Positions 30,207 to 39,365 of a DNA stretch of 64,000 bases are shown here, piece by piece. Source of the DNA: Erythrobacter sp. (GTDB lineage: Bacteria; Pseudomonadota; Alphaproteobacteria; Sphingomonadales; Sphingomonadaceae). The notes under the pieces were generated by a model, which saw only the letters and a program-made list of their open reading frames with translations, was not told where the DNA came from and made no database searches. The position numbers were made by a program, and so were the translations under genes. Every line of letters starts with the position of its first letter. Position 1 is the first letter of the stretch. The stretch lies in NCBI GenBank assembly GCA_024642335.1, contig JAHEBH010000005.1, forward strand, positions 26,652 through 90,651, read 5' to 3'.

Positions 30207-31465
30207 CGATTGAGGATTAAACCGGCAACTGACAGGACAAGCGTCCGCAAGAGGCCAGCCGCAATCCCTGCATAGGCCGCGCCAACCGGTCCGGACTGCC
30301 CCACCAGCTTCCCTGCAAGCGCGACAAGAAGGATCACCGCAAGAACATTGGCAATAGCGCCAACGTTGACACTGTGATGCAGCACCAGCAAGTGCCAGTA
30401 CCCGTTGGCCATGACCACGGTGATCGCCAGCATCAGGCAGGCTGGCAGCATCAGACCTGCCGCCTCATATTGCGTACCCAGGAAGAAGGTCACCACCGGA
30501 ACTCCCAACCACAGGGAGCCGAACCAGATCGGCACAGCCAGAACCAGGCAACCGCCCATGAACAAGCCACCGAAGGATCTTGTGCGCGCGTCCTTGTTCG
30601 CAACAGCACGGCTCAGTACCGATTGTGCCGCGTTGAGTACGCCCTGCAACGCCATTACGGCAAACATGGACAGTTGCAGCGCAAGGCCGAACTGGCCCAC
30701 CATCTCCATATCGTCCGCATGATGGCGCAGCAGGATCAGCGGCGCGGCGAACAGCAGGGCGGTCATCGCGCTGGCTATCCCGATCACGCTGCCCCGGCGC
30801 AGCAGGTCTCCCAACTCCTGCTTGTGGATACGCGGAAATACGGGAGCAAGGCGGCGCATGCGCGGCAGGATCACGCCCACCTCCACGATCCAGCTGATAC
30901 TGTGCAACGCCAGCAGCACAATGACATTCGCTCCCGCGAGCAAAAGCGACAGGCCCAACAGTACCTCTGCCCCACGCACTGCCACCATCGGCCGCATTGC
31001 ACCGCGCGCATGTTCAAAACCGACGGCCATGTAGCGCAGCCAGTTGCTGGTGCCGCGCGCCAGCACGGTGGGCAGCAGCACCAGCAATGCCAGCCGCTCG
31101 ATCTCCACCTCGGTCCGGAAGAGCGCATAGGCAGCCATAAGTCCGCCAAAGAAACACAGGAGGATAAGACGCACGGCGAGCGAGGTATCCAGCAGTGGCA
31201 AGGCCCCTCCCCGGTCCCGCCCCACACGTTCCGCCAAAAGCAGATCAGTACCCATTGCGGTAAAGGTGATGCACACGCCGCTCACGGCCAGAGTGTAGCT
31301 CCACCAACCGTAATCTTCCGGCCCCAGCCATCTGGCGATGAGGATGGCATAGACCGCCCGCAGAAGCGCCTCGGCCCACTCCCCGCCAACATAATCCACC
31401 GCATTGCGCCCGATCGACGCCAGCCCCGGAAAACGGGTCGAAAGATCGCGAAATCTCGCGCTCAC
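30191..31465 (-). CDS. Polysaccharide flippase (Wzx/MATE-type membrane protein)
   Basis: A 424-residue integral membrane protein with about twelve hydrophobic segments and the features of the oligosaccharide flippase family: an N-terminal WLGPEDYGWWSY motif (compare LGPEDYG in Wzx and related proteins). It should move lipid-linked saccharide across the inner membrane. It overlaps the RgpF-like gene by 4 nt, and a GT4 gene precedes both, all leftward. Substrate specificity is not readable. Confidence 0.82.
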   Translation of the reverse strand: MSARFRDLSTRFPGLASIGRNAVDYVGGEWAEALLRAVYAILIARWLGPEDYGWWSYTLAVSGVCITFTAMGTDLLLAERVGRDRGGALPLLDTSLAVRLILLCFFGGLMAAYALFRTEVEIERLALLVLLPTVLARGTSNWLRYMAVGFEHARGAMRPMVAVRGAEVLLGLSLLLAGANVIVLLALHSISWIVEVGVILPRMRRLAPVFPRIHKQELGDLLRRGSVIGIASAMTALLFAAPLILLRHHADDMEMVGQFGLALQLSMFAVMALQGVLNAAQSVLSRAVANKDARTRSFGGLFMGGCLVLAVPIWFGSLWLGVPVVTFFLGTQYEAAGLMLPACLMLAITVVMANGYWHLLVLHHSVNVGAIANVLAVILLVALAGKLVGQSGPVGAAYAGIAAGLLRTLVLSVAGLILNRQNLT

Positions 31466-32271
31466 CTGTCCATGTCCCGGTCGACGGCGGACCAGTCGAA
31501 ATGTTCACCGGTCAACTGGCGTATCCGGTCGAAATTGCGCAGGCGGTAGGTGTCTTTTCCCCAAAGGAGCGAGGCCTTGAGATAGGGAAAGCCTTGCTCC
31601 ACCAGCTCGTCGTGCCAGCGGACGGAGCGGTTGACGCGCGTCATGTCGAAAGGGATCTTCACCCCCATCCCCAGCCGTTCCACTTCAACCATGCGAATAC
31701 GGTTCAGGAAAGCGGGATCAGGCATGAAGGCAGCATAGGTAAACCCGCCCTTGGCCAGTGCCCTGGTCAGACCTGCCTCGTAGCGGCCAATCACTTTCTC
31801 CTTGTCTTCCAGGTCCTCAACGCCCTGCCAGAAAGCGCGCCATTGCCGGCTGCGGATCACCGGCGAGGTGAAGACGAAGAAATAGCTCTGCAAATGCCGC
31901 CGTATCTGGCGCGAGAGTACCATGCCCCAGAAATCGACATTGCGCGTCTCCATCTCGGCAAAAATGGGGGCCAGCGGATAAAGCGGGCCGACCACGCTGG
32001 AATTGGTCAGGATGACCTCGTCCCATGCGTCCATATCCTCTTGTGCCAGTGCATCACGCCAGCCGGCAAAGTCCCAGCCGCTATTGCCACGCTCGATCAC
32101 CGCGTCGCAGATTTCCTCCGCCGCCCGGCGATCCTGCGCCGCAATGGCCGAGTTGGAAACAAGGACAATCCGCTCGGCGACCGGGCGCAAGCCCTTCAGG
32201 TGCTCGCGGATGTAGAAGGGCACGCCGCCTTTGGGATCAAACTGCTGGAGTATGGCAAGTCGGCGGGTCAT
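31462..32271 (-). CDS. Rhamnan synthesis F (RgpF)-like protein
   Basis: A 269-residue protein of the RgpF family, named for streptococcal rhamnose-glucose polysaccharide synthesis. The family motifs are clear: LAILQQFDPKGGVPFY, GLRPVAERIVLVSNSA, RGNSGWDFAGWRDAL and DEVILTNSSVVGPLYPL. These proteins are believed to be glycosyltransferases or glycan modifiers. It is in an overlapping run with a GT4 gene upstream and a flippase downstream (4-nt overlaps on both sides). Confidence 0.85.
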   Translation of the reverse strand: MTRRLAILQQFDPKGGVPFYIREHLKGLRPVAERIVLVSNSAIAAQDRRAAEEICDAVIERGNSGWDFAGWRDALAQEDMDAWDEVILTNSSVVGPLYPLAPIFAEMETRNVDFWGMVLSRQIRRHLQSYFFVFTSPVIRSRQWRAFWQGVEDLEDKEKVIGRYEAGLTRALAKGGFTYAAFMPDPAFLNRIRMVEVERLGMGVKIPFDMTRVNRSVRWHDELVEQGFPYLKASLLWGKDTYRLRNFDRIRQLTGEHFDWSAVDRDMDR

Positions 32272-33389
32272 GAACCTGCTCTTTCAAGGATTGCACGCCA
32301 ATCGGCAACCAGCGCGGGCAAGGCAAAGCTTTGGCGCAGGCTATCGTGCAGGTTTTCGGGCAAACTTTCCCGCTCCCGCTCGAAGCGTTCGAGCCCTTGC
32401 AGCAATGCATCGGCATTACCGGGTCGGACCAGATAGAGTCCTTGCGCCCCGTCGGGGGCTAGCTCACGCATTGCAGGCGTATCGGCGGTAATCAGCGGTT
32501 TGCCCGCAGCGAGCGCCTGGAACACCTTGTTGGGAATGACGCTGGCAGCCTTCTTCCCCTCGCCAAATATTCCCAGGCAAATGTCCGCTGCGGCCAGATG
32601 GTCCCGCAACTGCGCGTAATCGACCCAGGAAATCCGCTCGATATGGCGGCAATTCGCCGATTCAAGCAGGCGATCGATCCGCTCGGCCTCTTGCCCGCGC
32701 CCGATGATCACCCAGCGATATTGCGAGCCGCGCGGCGAGACCGCCGCCTCCACAATCGTATCGATGCCGTGCAAGGGAATGAACTGGCCGTAAAAGAGCA
32801 CGCTCGGAAGATCCGCTACCTTCCCTTGCGAAACAGGGATCATGGTAAATGCATCTTCCTCCGCTCCCACCAGCACGACGCCAATCTTGCTCGCCGGAAT
32901 GCCGTGCAGGCTTGCGAAGAGTTTACCATGTTCGGCGGTGTCCAGGACCACCAGATCCGCCAGCCGGGCCGCCAATCTCTCGAGAAACCGCAACAAGCGT
33001 GCCCGCAAACTGCTCGCCGCGGCCATTCCGCGGTCCTCGACATAGGTATTAAAGAGTGAGAGGAATGAATCCCATACGACTGGAATTCCGCGTATTTTTG
33101 CAAATACCGCCAGTATCAGGACGTCAAATAATCCGAGATATCCAACCACCACGACGTCAGGCTTTTGCGCCCGCAAGAAGCGCCAGATCAGGCGCGGATA
33201 GGAGACCGCCCAATGCAAGGCGATGCCAGCCAGCCGAACGGTTCCTTCCAGCCTGCTCTTGTCCTCCACACCATCCCAGACAGGTGCATGAATTTCCAGC
33301 AATTCCGGATCGATCCCCCGCAGGCATTCGCGCATCAGGCGCACCCGCGGCTTTCCCAGATCATACGTGCCCCAGAGCATTACCCGCAT
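32268..33389 (-). CDS. Family 4 glycosyltransferase
   Basis: A 373-residue GT-B enzyme. It starts MRVMLWGTYDLGKPRVR (ATG 33389; the longer reading from 33443 adds a non-conserved leader). The C-terminal half has the phosphate-binding region with GIFGEGKKAASVIPNKVFQA, where the Glu of the EX7E-like motif sits. A hydrophobic stretch (PDVVVVGYLGLFDVLILAVF) may attach it to the membrane. It heads the leftward GT4-RgpF-flippase operon; the sugar is unknown. Confidence 0.82.
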   Translation of the reverse strand: MRVMLWGTYDLGKPRVRLMRECLRGIDPELLEIHAPVWDGVEDKSRLEGTVRLAGIALHWAVSYPRLIWRFLRAQKPDVVVVGYLGLFDVLILAVFAKIRGIPVVWDSFLSLFNTYVEDRGMAAASSLRARLLRFLERLAARLADLVVLDTAEHGKLFASLHGIPASKIGVVLVGAEEDAFTMIPVSQGKVADLPSVLFYGQFIPLHGIDTIVEAAVSPRGSQYRWVIIGRGQEAERIDRLLESANCRHIERISWVDYAQLRDHLAAADICLGIFGEGKKAASVIPNKVFQALAAGKPLITADTPAMRELAPDGAQGLYLVRPGNADALLQGLERFERERESLPENLHDSLRQSFALPALVADWRAILERAGS

Positions 33390-33561
33390 TGCGCATCGCC
33401 CTTTCAAGGCCTCGTTCCAGCATAATGGCACTGCCGCATGCAATGCACTTTCGCGGCAAGCTTAACCAGTTCTTCACCTAAATTCGCAAGAAGCACAAAT
33501 CATGTAATCCGCTGTTTTCCCGCTTCGGGTGCTGCGGAACGTCTAGACGGGGAATTCGAGC

Positions 33562-35115
33562 ATGAGTGCTTTTGGACGCAAGAACGGAGCTGCTGGCATG
33601 GGCAAGGGTGCCCGCCCCTCCTTCGGTGTCGCCAAGCCAATGCATGGCACGCAGGCTGGCCCTGGTGGCGCCGCACCCAAGAACGGCGCTCCGCCCGCGG
33701 GTGGAGAGCAGTTTCCGCCTATCCCGGCAGAAGGCGCCGATGCCGGCGTTCCACCGCCTCCGTCTTCTGGCGGCGCGAATCAAGAAGATGCGATGTCCCG
33801 TCTGCAGGACCGGGCAAACGCAATTCACGATAACGGCAACGAACCGACGGGCTTTGAAGCCAGCGTCCACAAGATCAAGGAACAGGTGCTGCCGCGCCTG
33901 CTCGAACGCGTTGACCCGGAAGCCGCGTCCACGCTGACCAAGGACGAGCTTTCCGAAGAATTCCGCCCGATCATCATGGAAGTGCTGGCGGAGCTGAAGA
34001 TCACCCTCAACCGCCGCGAACAGTTCGCGCTGGAAAAGGTGCTGATCGACGAACTGCTCGGCTTCGGTCCGCTGGAGGAACTTCTGGGCGATCCGGACGT
34101 GACCGATATCATGGTCAACGGCCCAGACCAGACCTACATCGAAAAGAAGGGCAAGCTGGTTATCGCGCCGATCAAGTTCCGCGATGAGCAGCACCTGTTC
34201 CAGATTGCCCAGCGTATCGTGAACCAGGTCGGCCGCCGCGTCGACCAGACCACACCGTTGGCCGACGCCCGCCTCAAGGACGGCAGCCGTGTCAACGTGA
34301 TCGTGCCGCCGCTCAGCTTGCGCGGTACCGCGATCTCCATTCGTAAGTTTTCCGAAAAGCCGATCACGATCGATATGCTGCAGGGCTTCGGCTCGATGTC
34401 GACCAAGATGGCCACCTGCCTCAAGATCGCCGGTGCCTGCCGCATGAACATCGTTATCTCGGGCGGTACGGGTTCGGGCAAGACGACCATGCTCAACGCC
34501 ATGTCGAAGATGATCGACCCGGGCGAGCGCGTGCTGACGATCGAGGACGCCGCCGAACTTCGCCTGCAGCAGCCCCACTGGCTGCCGCTGGAAACGCGCC
34601 CGCCGAACCTTGAAGGCCAGGGTGCCATCACCATTGGCGACCTTGTGAAGAACGCCCTGCGTATGCGCCCTGACCGCATCATCCTGGGCGAAATCCGCGG
34701 TGCGGAGTGTTTCGACCTCCTCGCCGCCATGAACACCGGCCACGACGGCTCCATGTGTACGCTCCACGCCAACAGCCCGCGCGAGTGCCTGGGCCGTATG
34801 GAAAACATGATCCTGATGGGCGACATCAAGATCCCCAAGGAAGCCATTTCGCGCCAGATCGCGGAATCGGTCGATTTGATCGTGCAGGTAAAGCGCCTTC
34901 GCGACGGTTCGCGCCGCACTACCAACATCACCGAGGTGATCGGCATGGAAGGTGACGTGATCGTGACGCAGGAACTGTTCAAGTTCGAATATCTGGACGA
35001 GACCGATGACGGCAAGATCCTGGGCGAATTCCGCTCCAGCGGCCTGCGCCCCTATACGCTGGAAAAAGCGCGCCAGTTCGGGTTTGATCAAGCGTATCTG
35101 GAAGCCTGCCTCTAA
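33562..35115 (+). CDS. cpaF: CpaF/TadA-type secretion ATPase
   Basis: A 517-residue hexameric ATPase that powers assembly of type IVc (Flp/Tad) pili. Walker A is GGTGSGKTTMLNAM, and the Asp and His boxes are seen in IRGAECFDLLAAMNTGHDGS. A Gly-, Pro-rich N-terminal region of ~75 residues precedes the conserved domain. No other tad/cpa gene (pilin, peptidase, CpaE, TadB/C) is in the window, so the ATPase is separated from its usual cluster. Its last codons form the left arm of a terminator-like hairpin. Confidence 0.93.
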   Translation: MSAFGRKNGAAGMGKGARPSFGVAKPMHGTQAGPGGAAPKNGAPPAGGEQFPPIPAEGADAGVPPPPSSGGANQEDAMSRLQDRANAIHDNGNEPTGFEASVHKIKEQVLPRLLERVDPEAASTLTKDELSEEFRPIIMEVLAELKITLNRREQFALEKVLIDELLGFGPLEELLGDPDVTDIMVNGPDQTYIEKKGKLVIAPIKFRDEQHLFQIAQRIVNQVGRRVDQTTPLADARLKDGSRVNVIVPPLSLRGTAISIRKFSEKPITIDMLQGFGSMSTKMATCLKIAGACRMNIVISGGTGSGKTTMLNAMSKMIDPGERVLTIEDAAELRLQQPHWLPLETRPPNLEGQGAITIGDLVKNALRMRPDRIILGEIRGAECFDLLAAMNTGHDGSMCTLHANSPRECLGRMENMILMGDIKIPKEAISRQIAESVDLIVQVKRLRDGSRRTTNITEVIGMEGDVIVTQELFKFEYLDETDDGKILGEFRSSGLRPYTLEKARQFGFDQAYLEACL

Positions 35116-35125
35116 GGCAGGCTTC
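35101..35125. terminator. Bidirectional stem-loop overlapping the cpaF stop codon
   Basis: A perfect 11-bp stem GAAGCCTGCCT / AGGCAGGCTTC with a 3-nt loop covers the last cpaF codons and its TAA. It ends exactly where the convergent small membrane-protein gene ends (35126). Neither side has a long T-run, so any termination may need Rho, or the stem may protect both 3' ends. Confidence 0.55.
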
Positions 35126-35356
35126 TCAGCCCGCTAACCACCCCTTCAAAGCTACCACCAACAAGCCCACGCCAACAAAGGCGCAGGCGAGGAAGATCGG
35201 CGTCCAGGGCATGCAGCCCACGCGGTCGATATGCTTGCGCCTGGCGCGCAGCCAGTCTGCCGCCAGCGCGATCACAGCTACAAGCAGGAACGCCCCGCTC
35301 CACAGGCCGACCACTGTCGCATCGCTGGCAAAGGTTATGAAGGCGGGTAGATCCAT
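35126..35356 (-). CDS. Small membrane protein, unknown function
   Basis: A 76-residue protein with two hydrophobic segments (about 17-34 and 53-73) joined by a basic loop RARRKHIDRVG. No family was recognised. It is convergent with cpaF and divergent from an EamA transporter. Coding status rests on reasonable codon use and clean spacing; it could also be a chance frame. Confidence 0.5.
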   Translation of the reverse strand: MDLPAFITFASDATVVGLWSGAFLLVAVIALAADWLRARRKHIDRVGCMPWTPIFLACAFVGVGLLVVALKGWLAG

Positions 35357-35433
35357 GGTGCCGGAGGCATATGATATCTCGTTGCGAAGATCGCAATGCT
35401 TGCCAATTGCCGCTCCGGTCCTATGGCGAAATC

Positions 35434-36354
35434 ATGAGCGCCAGCGATCATCAACACGACCGCCCCCTGCTGGCCCTGCTGATCCGCCTGTTGGGGATTG
35501 CCGGTTTCGCGAGCATGGCGGCGCTGATCAAGCTGGCATCCCAGCGCGGCATCCATCTGGCGGAAATCATCTTCTGGCGGCAATTCGTGACCGTGCCGAT
35601 CCTGTTCCTGTGGGCGATGATGTCGGGCGGCATCGCACAATTGGGTACGCAAAGGCCCCGCGCCCACTTCGTGCGCGGCCTCTATGGTATTGCCGGCATG
35701 CTGTGCAATTTCGGCGCGGTAATCCTGCTGCCGCTGGCGGAAGCACAGACGATCAACTTTTCGGCGCCCATTTTCGCAGTGCTGCTTTCCATCGTCCTGC
35801 TCAAGGAAAGCGTCGGATTTTGGCGCTGGGGAGCGGTCGGTGCAGGATTCCTGGGCATTGTGATCATCGCCCAGCCGGGTGGCGGCCATATTCCGCTGAC
35901 CGGAGCGTTGGTGGCACTGGGCGGTGCGTTCATGATCGCGCTGATCTCGATCCAGATCCGCGACCTCTCCCGAACCGACAAGCCGGTGGTGATCGTCTTC
36001 TGGTTCGCAGTCACCAGCGTGGTGCTGTTCATCCCCTTCCAGCCGTTTGTGATGCAGCACCACAGCTGGGAGAACTGGCTGCTTCTGCTTGCCATCGGCC
36101 TTACCGGCACATGGGGGCAGCTTCTGGTCACCGTTGCGCTGCGATACGGCAAGGTCTCCAGCGTGATCGTGATGGATTATTCCTCCATCATCTGGGCAAC
36201 GCTCTTCGGATGGCTGCTCTTCTCCGCCCTTCCCCCGGCCACGACTTGGCTGGGCGCACCACTGATTGTCGTCGCCGGCCTGACTATCGCATGGCGCGAA
36301 CGCGTGGTCGCACACAGGCGCTTTTCCGACCTGCGAGGAACCGCGGGAACTTGA
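35434..36354 (+). CDS. EamA/DMT family transporter (copy 3)
   Basis: A 306-residue membrane protein with ten hydrophobic segments in two EamA repeats (LGIAGFASMAALIKLAS; MDYSSIIWATLFGWLLF). The ATG at 35434 starts MSASDHQHDRPLLALL; an earlier frame start at 35371 adds a Cys-rich non-membrane leader. It is less like the tandem pair at 25.6-27.4 kb than those two are to each other. Substrate unknown. An entericidin gene follows 62 nt later. Confidence 0.85.
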   Translation: MSASDHQHDRPLLALLIRLLGIAGFASMAALIKLASQRGIHLAEIIFWRQFVTVPILFLWAMMSGGIAQLGTQRPRAHFVRGLYGIAGMLCNFGAVILLPLAEAQTINFSAPIFAVLLSIVLLKESVGFWRWGAVGAGFLGIVIIAQPGGGHIPLTGALVALGGAFMIALISIQIRDLSRTDKPVVIVFWFAVTSVVLFIPFQPFVMQHHSWENWLLLLAIGLTGTWGQLLVTVALRYGKVSSVIVMDYSSIIWATLFGWLLFSALPPATTWLGAPLIVVAGLTIAWRERVVAHRRFSDLRGTAGT

Positions 36355-36416
36355 AACCAAGCCAAAACTGGTGTTCCATAGGTTCCAGCCAGTCCGGTGA
36401 AAGAAAAGGAACACTT

Positions 36417-36545
36417 ATGACGCGCAAGATCATTCTCGCCATTACCGTGGGCGCGATGGCGCTTGCTGCCACGGCCTGCAACACGGTGCGCGGCGCCGGC
36501 CAGGATCTGGAATCCGTCGCCAACGACGTGGACGAGGCTATTTGA
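36417..36545 (+). CDS. Entericidin A/B family lipoprotein
   Basis: A 42-residue secreted lipoprotein, below common gene-length cut-offs. MTRKIILAITVGAMALAATA leads to a lipobox (LAATAC, Cys21), and the rest (NTVRGAGQDLESVANDVDE) is the entericidin signature. E. coli members form an antidote/toxin lipoprotein pair; here only one copy is seen, so no pair function is implied. GAAAAGGAAC precedes the ATG at the right distance. Confidence 0.85.
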   Translation: MTRKIILAITVGAMALAATACNTVRGAGQDLESVANDVDEAI

Positions 36546-36603
36546 AGCCAATCGCTACAAGAGCGGGATAGCGTCGTCGCGACAGTGGGCGGGCATTATC
36601 GCG

Positions 36604-37197
36604 TCAGGATTTGCGATAGACCAGCATGATATTGTTGGCAGGCATGGCAACGCGGCGTGTGCGAACCAGCCCCTGCGCCCCGGCAATCTGGTCCAGCCAT
36701 TCCGCACTGCGCAGGCCCCACTCCGGATTGCGCTGTTTCAGCCACCCATCGAAGGCGATATTGCTTTCGACGGTCTCCACGCCGTCCTCCACATAGGGAC
36801 CATAGAGGATCAGCGGTGCGCCCTTCGGCAGGATGCGTCCGGCTGCGCGGACCAGCCCCAGTGTCGCCGCGAGGGGGCTGATATGCACCATGTTGATGCA
36901 GAGGATGGCATCGGCATGATCAACCTGCCAAACAGGGGCAGCGGCATCCAGTTCGAGCGGCTGAGCGATATTGGTGAGACCCGCTTCAGTGCTCCAGGCG
37001 GCAATGGAAGCACGCGCTTCGGCCTCGGGATCACTCGGTTGCCATTGCAGATCGGGAAAGCGCGCTGCGAAATGGATCACGTGCTCGCCCGTGCCACTGG
37101 CGAGCTCCAGAACTCTTCCGCTAACCGGCAATTCCTCGGCAAGGACATCGGCGATCGGTTCGCGATTGCGCGCGGCGGCAGGGGCTTCACGTTTCAT
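36604..37197 (-). CDS. DUF938-type SAM-dependent methyltransferase
   Basis: A 197-residue protein. The SAM-binding motif I is VLELASGTGEHVIHFA, followed by DLQWQPSDPE and INMVHISPLAATLGL, typical of the DUF938 family. The ATG at 37197 overlaps the upstream stop by 4 nt; the longer reading from 37359 lies inside the neighbouring gene. Substrate unknown. It is the last gene of a leftward run with an ABA4-like protein and a BASS transporter. Confidence 0.8.
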   Translation of the reverse strand: MKREAPAAARNREPIADVLAEELPVSGRVLELASGTGEHVIHFAARFPDLQWQPSDPEAEARASIAAWSTEAGLTNIAQPLELDAAAPVWQVDHADAILCINMVHISPLAATLGLVRAAGRILPKGAPLILYGPYVEDGVETVESNIAFDGWLKQRNPEWGLRSAEWLDQIAGAQGLVRTRRVAMPANNIMLVYRKS

Positions 37198-37652
37198 AGC
37201 TTGAGCTTCCCCTTGCGGGGGTTGGCGCGGCGCGCGGCAGGCTCGCGGAGAATGAGCCAGGCCAGCAAGCCTATCGGTCCCGCAAGCAGTGTGAGCAACA
37301 GCACAGGCGCCTGCCATAACCGGAAGAAGCCTTTCGCATCGGCATCGCGCGCAATCCACAAGCCCACGAAGAGATCGAAAGCGAGGTAGTGCGTCCAGCC
37401 GATCACCAGCGCCGCGTCAGCCGCGAATATGGCGCGAAGGCCGTCGATCGACGCGATGTCGATTTCTGCGAGGCCGGAACCCGTTTGGCCTATCAGCACT
37501 GCAAAACCCGCCGTGTAGGCAAGACAGAGCAACCCGATCCCGACAAAGAGGACCGCGGAACGTGCCAGCTCACCACGCGGGGCGAGGATCAGCACTGCCC
37601 ACATGACCAGCGCCAACCCGTTGGCAAAGCCAAGCAGCGTTTCCCAGCTCAT
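37194..37652 (-). CDS. ABA4-like (DUF4281) membrane protein
   Basis: A 152-residue protein with four hydrophobic segments. The block IGWTHYLAFDLFVGLWIARDA is characteristic of the ABA4-like family, whose plant members act in neoxanthin (carotenoid) formation; bacterial roles are not established. It overlaps the BASS transporter gene upstream and the methyltransferase downstream by 4 nt each. No carotenoid genes lie nearby in the window. Confidence 0.75.
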   Translation of the reverse strand: MSWETLLGFANGLALVMWAVLILAPRGELARSAVLFVGIGLLCLAYTAGFAVLIGQTGSGLAEIDIASIDGLRAIFAADAALVIGWTHYLAFDLFVGLWIARDADAKGFFRLWQAPVLLLTLLAGPIGLLAWLILREPAARRANPRKGKLKL

Positions 37653-38626
37653 TCCTTCACTCCTCCGCTACGGGCCCAGATACCAGCAAGGATCGACCCG
37701 ATCACCACATGATAGACAGAGGATATTGCGCTGGGCACCGGTGCAAGCGCTGCCTGCATGGGGTTGCTGAACTGGGCCGCAAAGCTCGGCGCTGAGGCCA
37801 GGCTCGCGCCAAGTCCGCTATTCTGCATGCCAACCTCTATGCTGAACGTCCGGCATTCCCTTTTTTCGAAACGCATCAGATGCGGCAGCGCGTAACCGAG
37901 CGCAAAGCCCGTCGCATGCAGCAGGAAGATGGCCAGCAACAGGAGACCGAAATGGGCCTCGATCAGCTCCCTGGAATTCCCTATGATCCCGCCGACGATA
38001 AGCACGATGGCGATCACCGATATCATCGGGGAAATTACCGCCAGGCGCCTGGTGACACGCGGAAACAGCGCGTTCAGCGCAACGCCTGCCACCACGGGCA
38101 CCAGCACGATGGCAACCATCGACCGGAACAGGCTCCAGCGGTCGATCTCGATGAAAACGCCGCCCAGCCAGTCGGTCAGGAGCGGCGTCAACACAATCGC
38201 GATCAAGGTGGAACACATGGTCATGGCAACCGAAAGCGCCAGATTGGCCCGCGCCAGATAGGTCACCACATTGGAAGCGGTTCCTCCGGGACAGCAGGCA
38301 ACCAGCACCAGGCCCACCGCCAAACCTTCTTCCAGCCCGAACAGCAAGGCAAAGCTGATCCCGGCCAGCGGCATTATGGTGAATTGCAGGGCAACGCCCG
38401 CAGCAATCCCCTTCGGCATGGCCAGCACGCGGCGGAAATCCTCCACGGTAAGCGTCAGCCCCATGCCCAGCATGATCACGCCCAGCATCACGCTGATGAG
38501 CCCTTGCCCCGCAATCTGTGTCTGCGTGACCCATGTGAAATGCTCCGGTGCAATCCAGGCCCAGGCCACGCCCAGAACGGTCCACAAGGCAAAGAGATTG
38601 GTCGCTTGCGCGATCCATCGTGTCAT
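37649..38626 (-). CDS. Bile acid:sodium symporter (BASS) family transporter
   Basis: A 325-residue membrane protein with about nine segments. It shows the BASS pattern VLVACCPGGTASNVVTYLARANLALSV region with CCPGGTASN, the sodium-binding loop, and a second EVGMQNSGLGASLA block in the other half. Bacterial BASS proteins import organic acids with sodium; the natural substrate here is unknown. First gene of the ABA4/DUF938 run. Confidence 0.88.
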   Translation of the reverse strand: MTRWIAQATNLFALWTVLGVAWAWIAPEHFTWVTQTQIAGQGLISVMLGVIMLGMGLTLTVEDFRRVLAMPKGIAAGVALQFTIMPLAGISFALLFGLEEGLAVGLVLVACCPGGTASNVVTYLARANLALSVAMTMCSTLIAIVLTPLLTDWLGGVFIEIDRWSLFRSMVAIVLVPVVAGVALNALFPRVTRRLAVISPMISVIAIVLIVGGIIGNSRELIEAHFGLLLLAIFLLHATGFALGYALPHLMRFEKRECRTFSIEVGMQNSGLGASLASAPSFAAQFSNPMQAALAPVPSAISSVYHVVIGSILAGIWARSGGVKE

Positions 38627-38678
38627 CCGCTATCCTCCCTCTCCGCTGCCTATCGTGCGGCGGTTGCGCTGCCAAGGA

Positions 38679-39365
38679 TCAGCGGCGATGCCAGCGGCCT
38701 TCCTGCCGCAATATCTCGTCATGGTGATGGACGAACTTGCCCGGAGCACTGATCAAAGCGAATTGAAGGGCCGCGCGTGCAACCTGCTCCGCCTTGATCG
38801 AGCGGTACTTGCGGCGCTCGCCCGTCATGAAGAGGTCGGCAAGCGGGGCCACCATCTTGCCGAGCGCCTCCAACCCGCGTGGGTCGTCCTGCCGCTTTCC
38901 CCGCAGCAAGCCCGGTCGCAGGAAATCCACCTGCCGCATCCCGCATTTCGCGACTTCGAACTCCATCTCGCCCTTGGTGCGCAGATAGAGGTTCTTCGAA
39001 TAGCGATCGGCCCCGACGGAGGAAATCACCACCAGCCCGGAGGCGCCAGCAGCCTTGCACGCCTTTGCCGCCGTGACGACAAGATCGCGGTCGACGGCGG
39101 CGAATTTCGCCTCGTCCCCGTCCATCTTGCGTATGGTCGTGCCCAATGCACAGATCACGCGGTCGGGCGCGATGGTCTGTATCGCCTGGTCCCAGCTCTC
39201 CGTCGGCGCCAGCAATACCTCCATCCGCGCGCCCTTTGGCATGGGCACCTCGCGCCGGGACAGCGCGAGGAGGCGGAAATCCGTGCGCCCGACAGCCTGT
39301 GCCAGAATGCTCTGGCCCACGAGGCCAGTCGCCCCCAACAGGAGCACGCGAAGGGGCTCAGACAT
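38679..39365 (-). CDS. NAD(P)-binding Rossmann protein (atypical SDR)
   Basis: A 228-residue protein with the dinucleotide-binding LLLGATGLVGQSIL at the N-terminus and a mid-protein VVISSVGADRYSKNLYLRTK segment, where a Tyr-x3-Lys-like pair is displaced. This fits the atypical SDR group related to HTATIP2/YbjT. Substrate unknown; it may be a quinone- or metabolite-binding regulator. The ATG at 39365 overlaps the dGTPase stop by 8 nt, so the two are co-translated. Confidence 0.78.
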   Translation of the reverse strand: MSEPLRVLLLGATGLVGQSILAQAVGRTDFRLLALSRREVPMPKGARMEVLLAPTESWDQAIQTIAPDRVICALGTTIRKMDGDEAKFAAVDRDLVVTAAKACKAAGASGLVVISSVGADRYSKNLYLRTKGEMEFEVAKCGMRQVDFLRPGLLRGKRQDDPRGLEALGKMVAPLADLFMTGERRKYRSIKAEQVARAALQFALISAPGKFVHHHDEILRQEGRWHRR

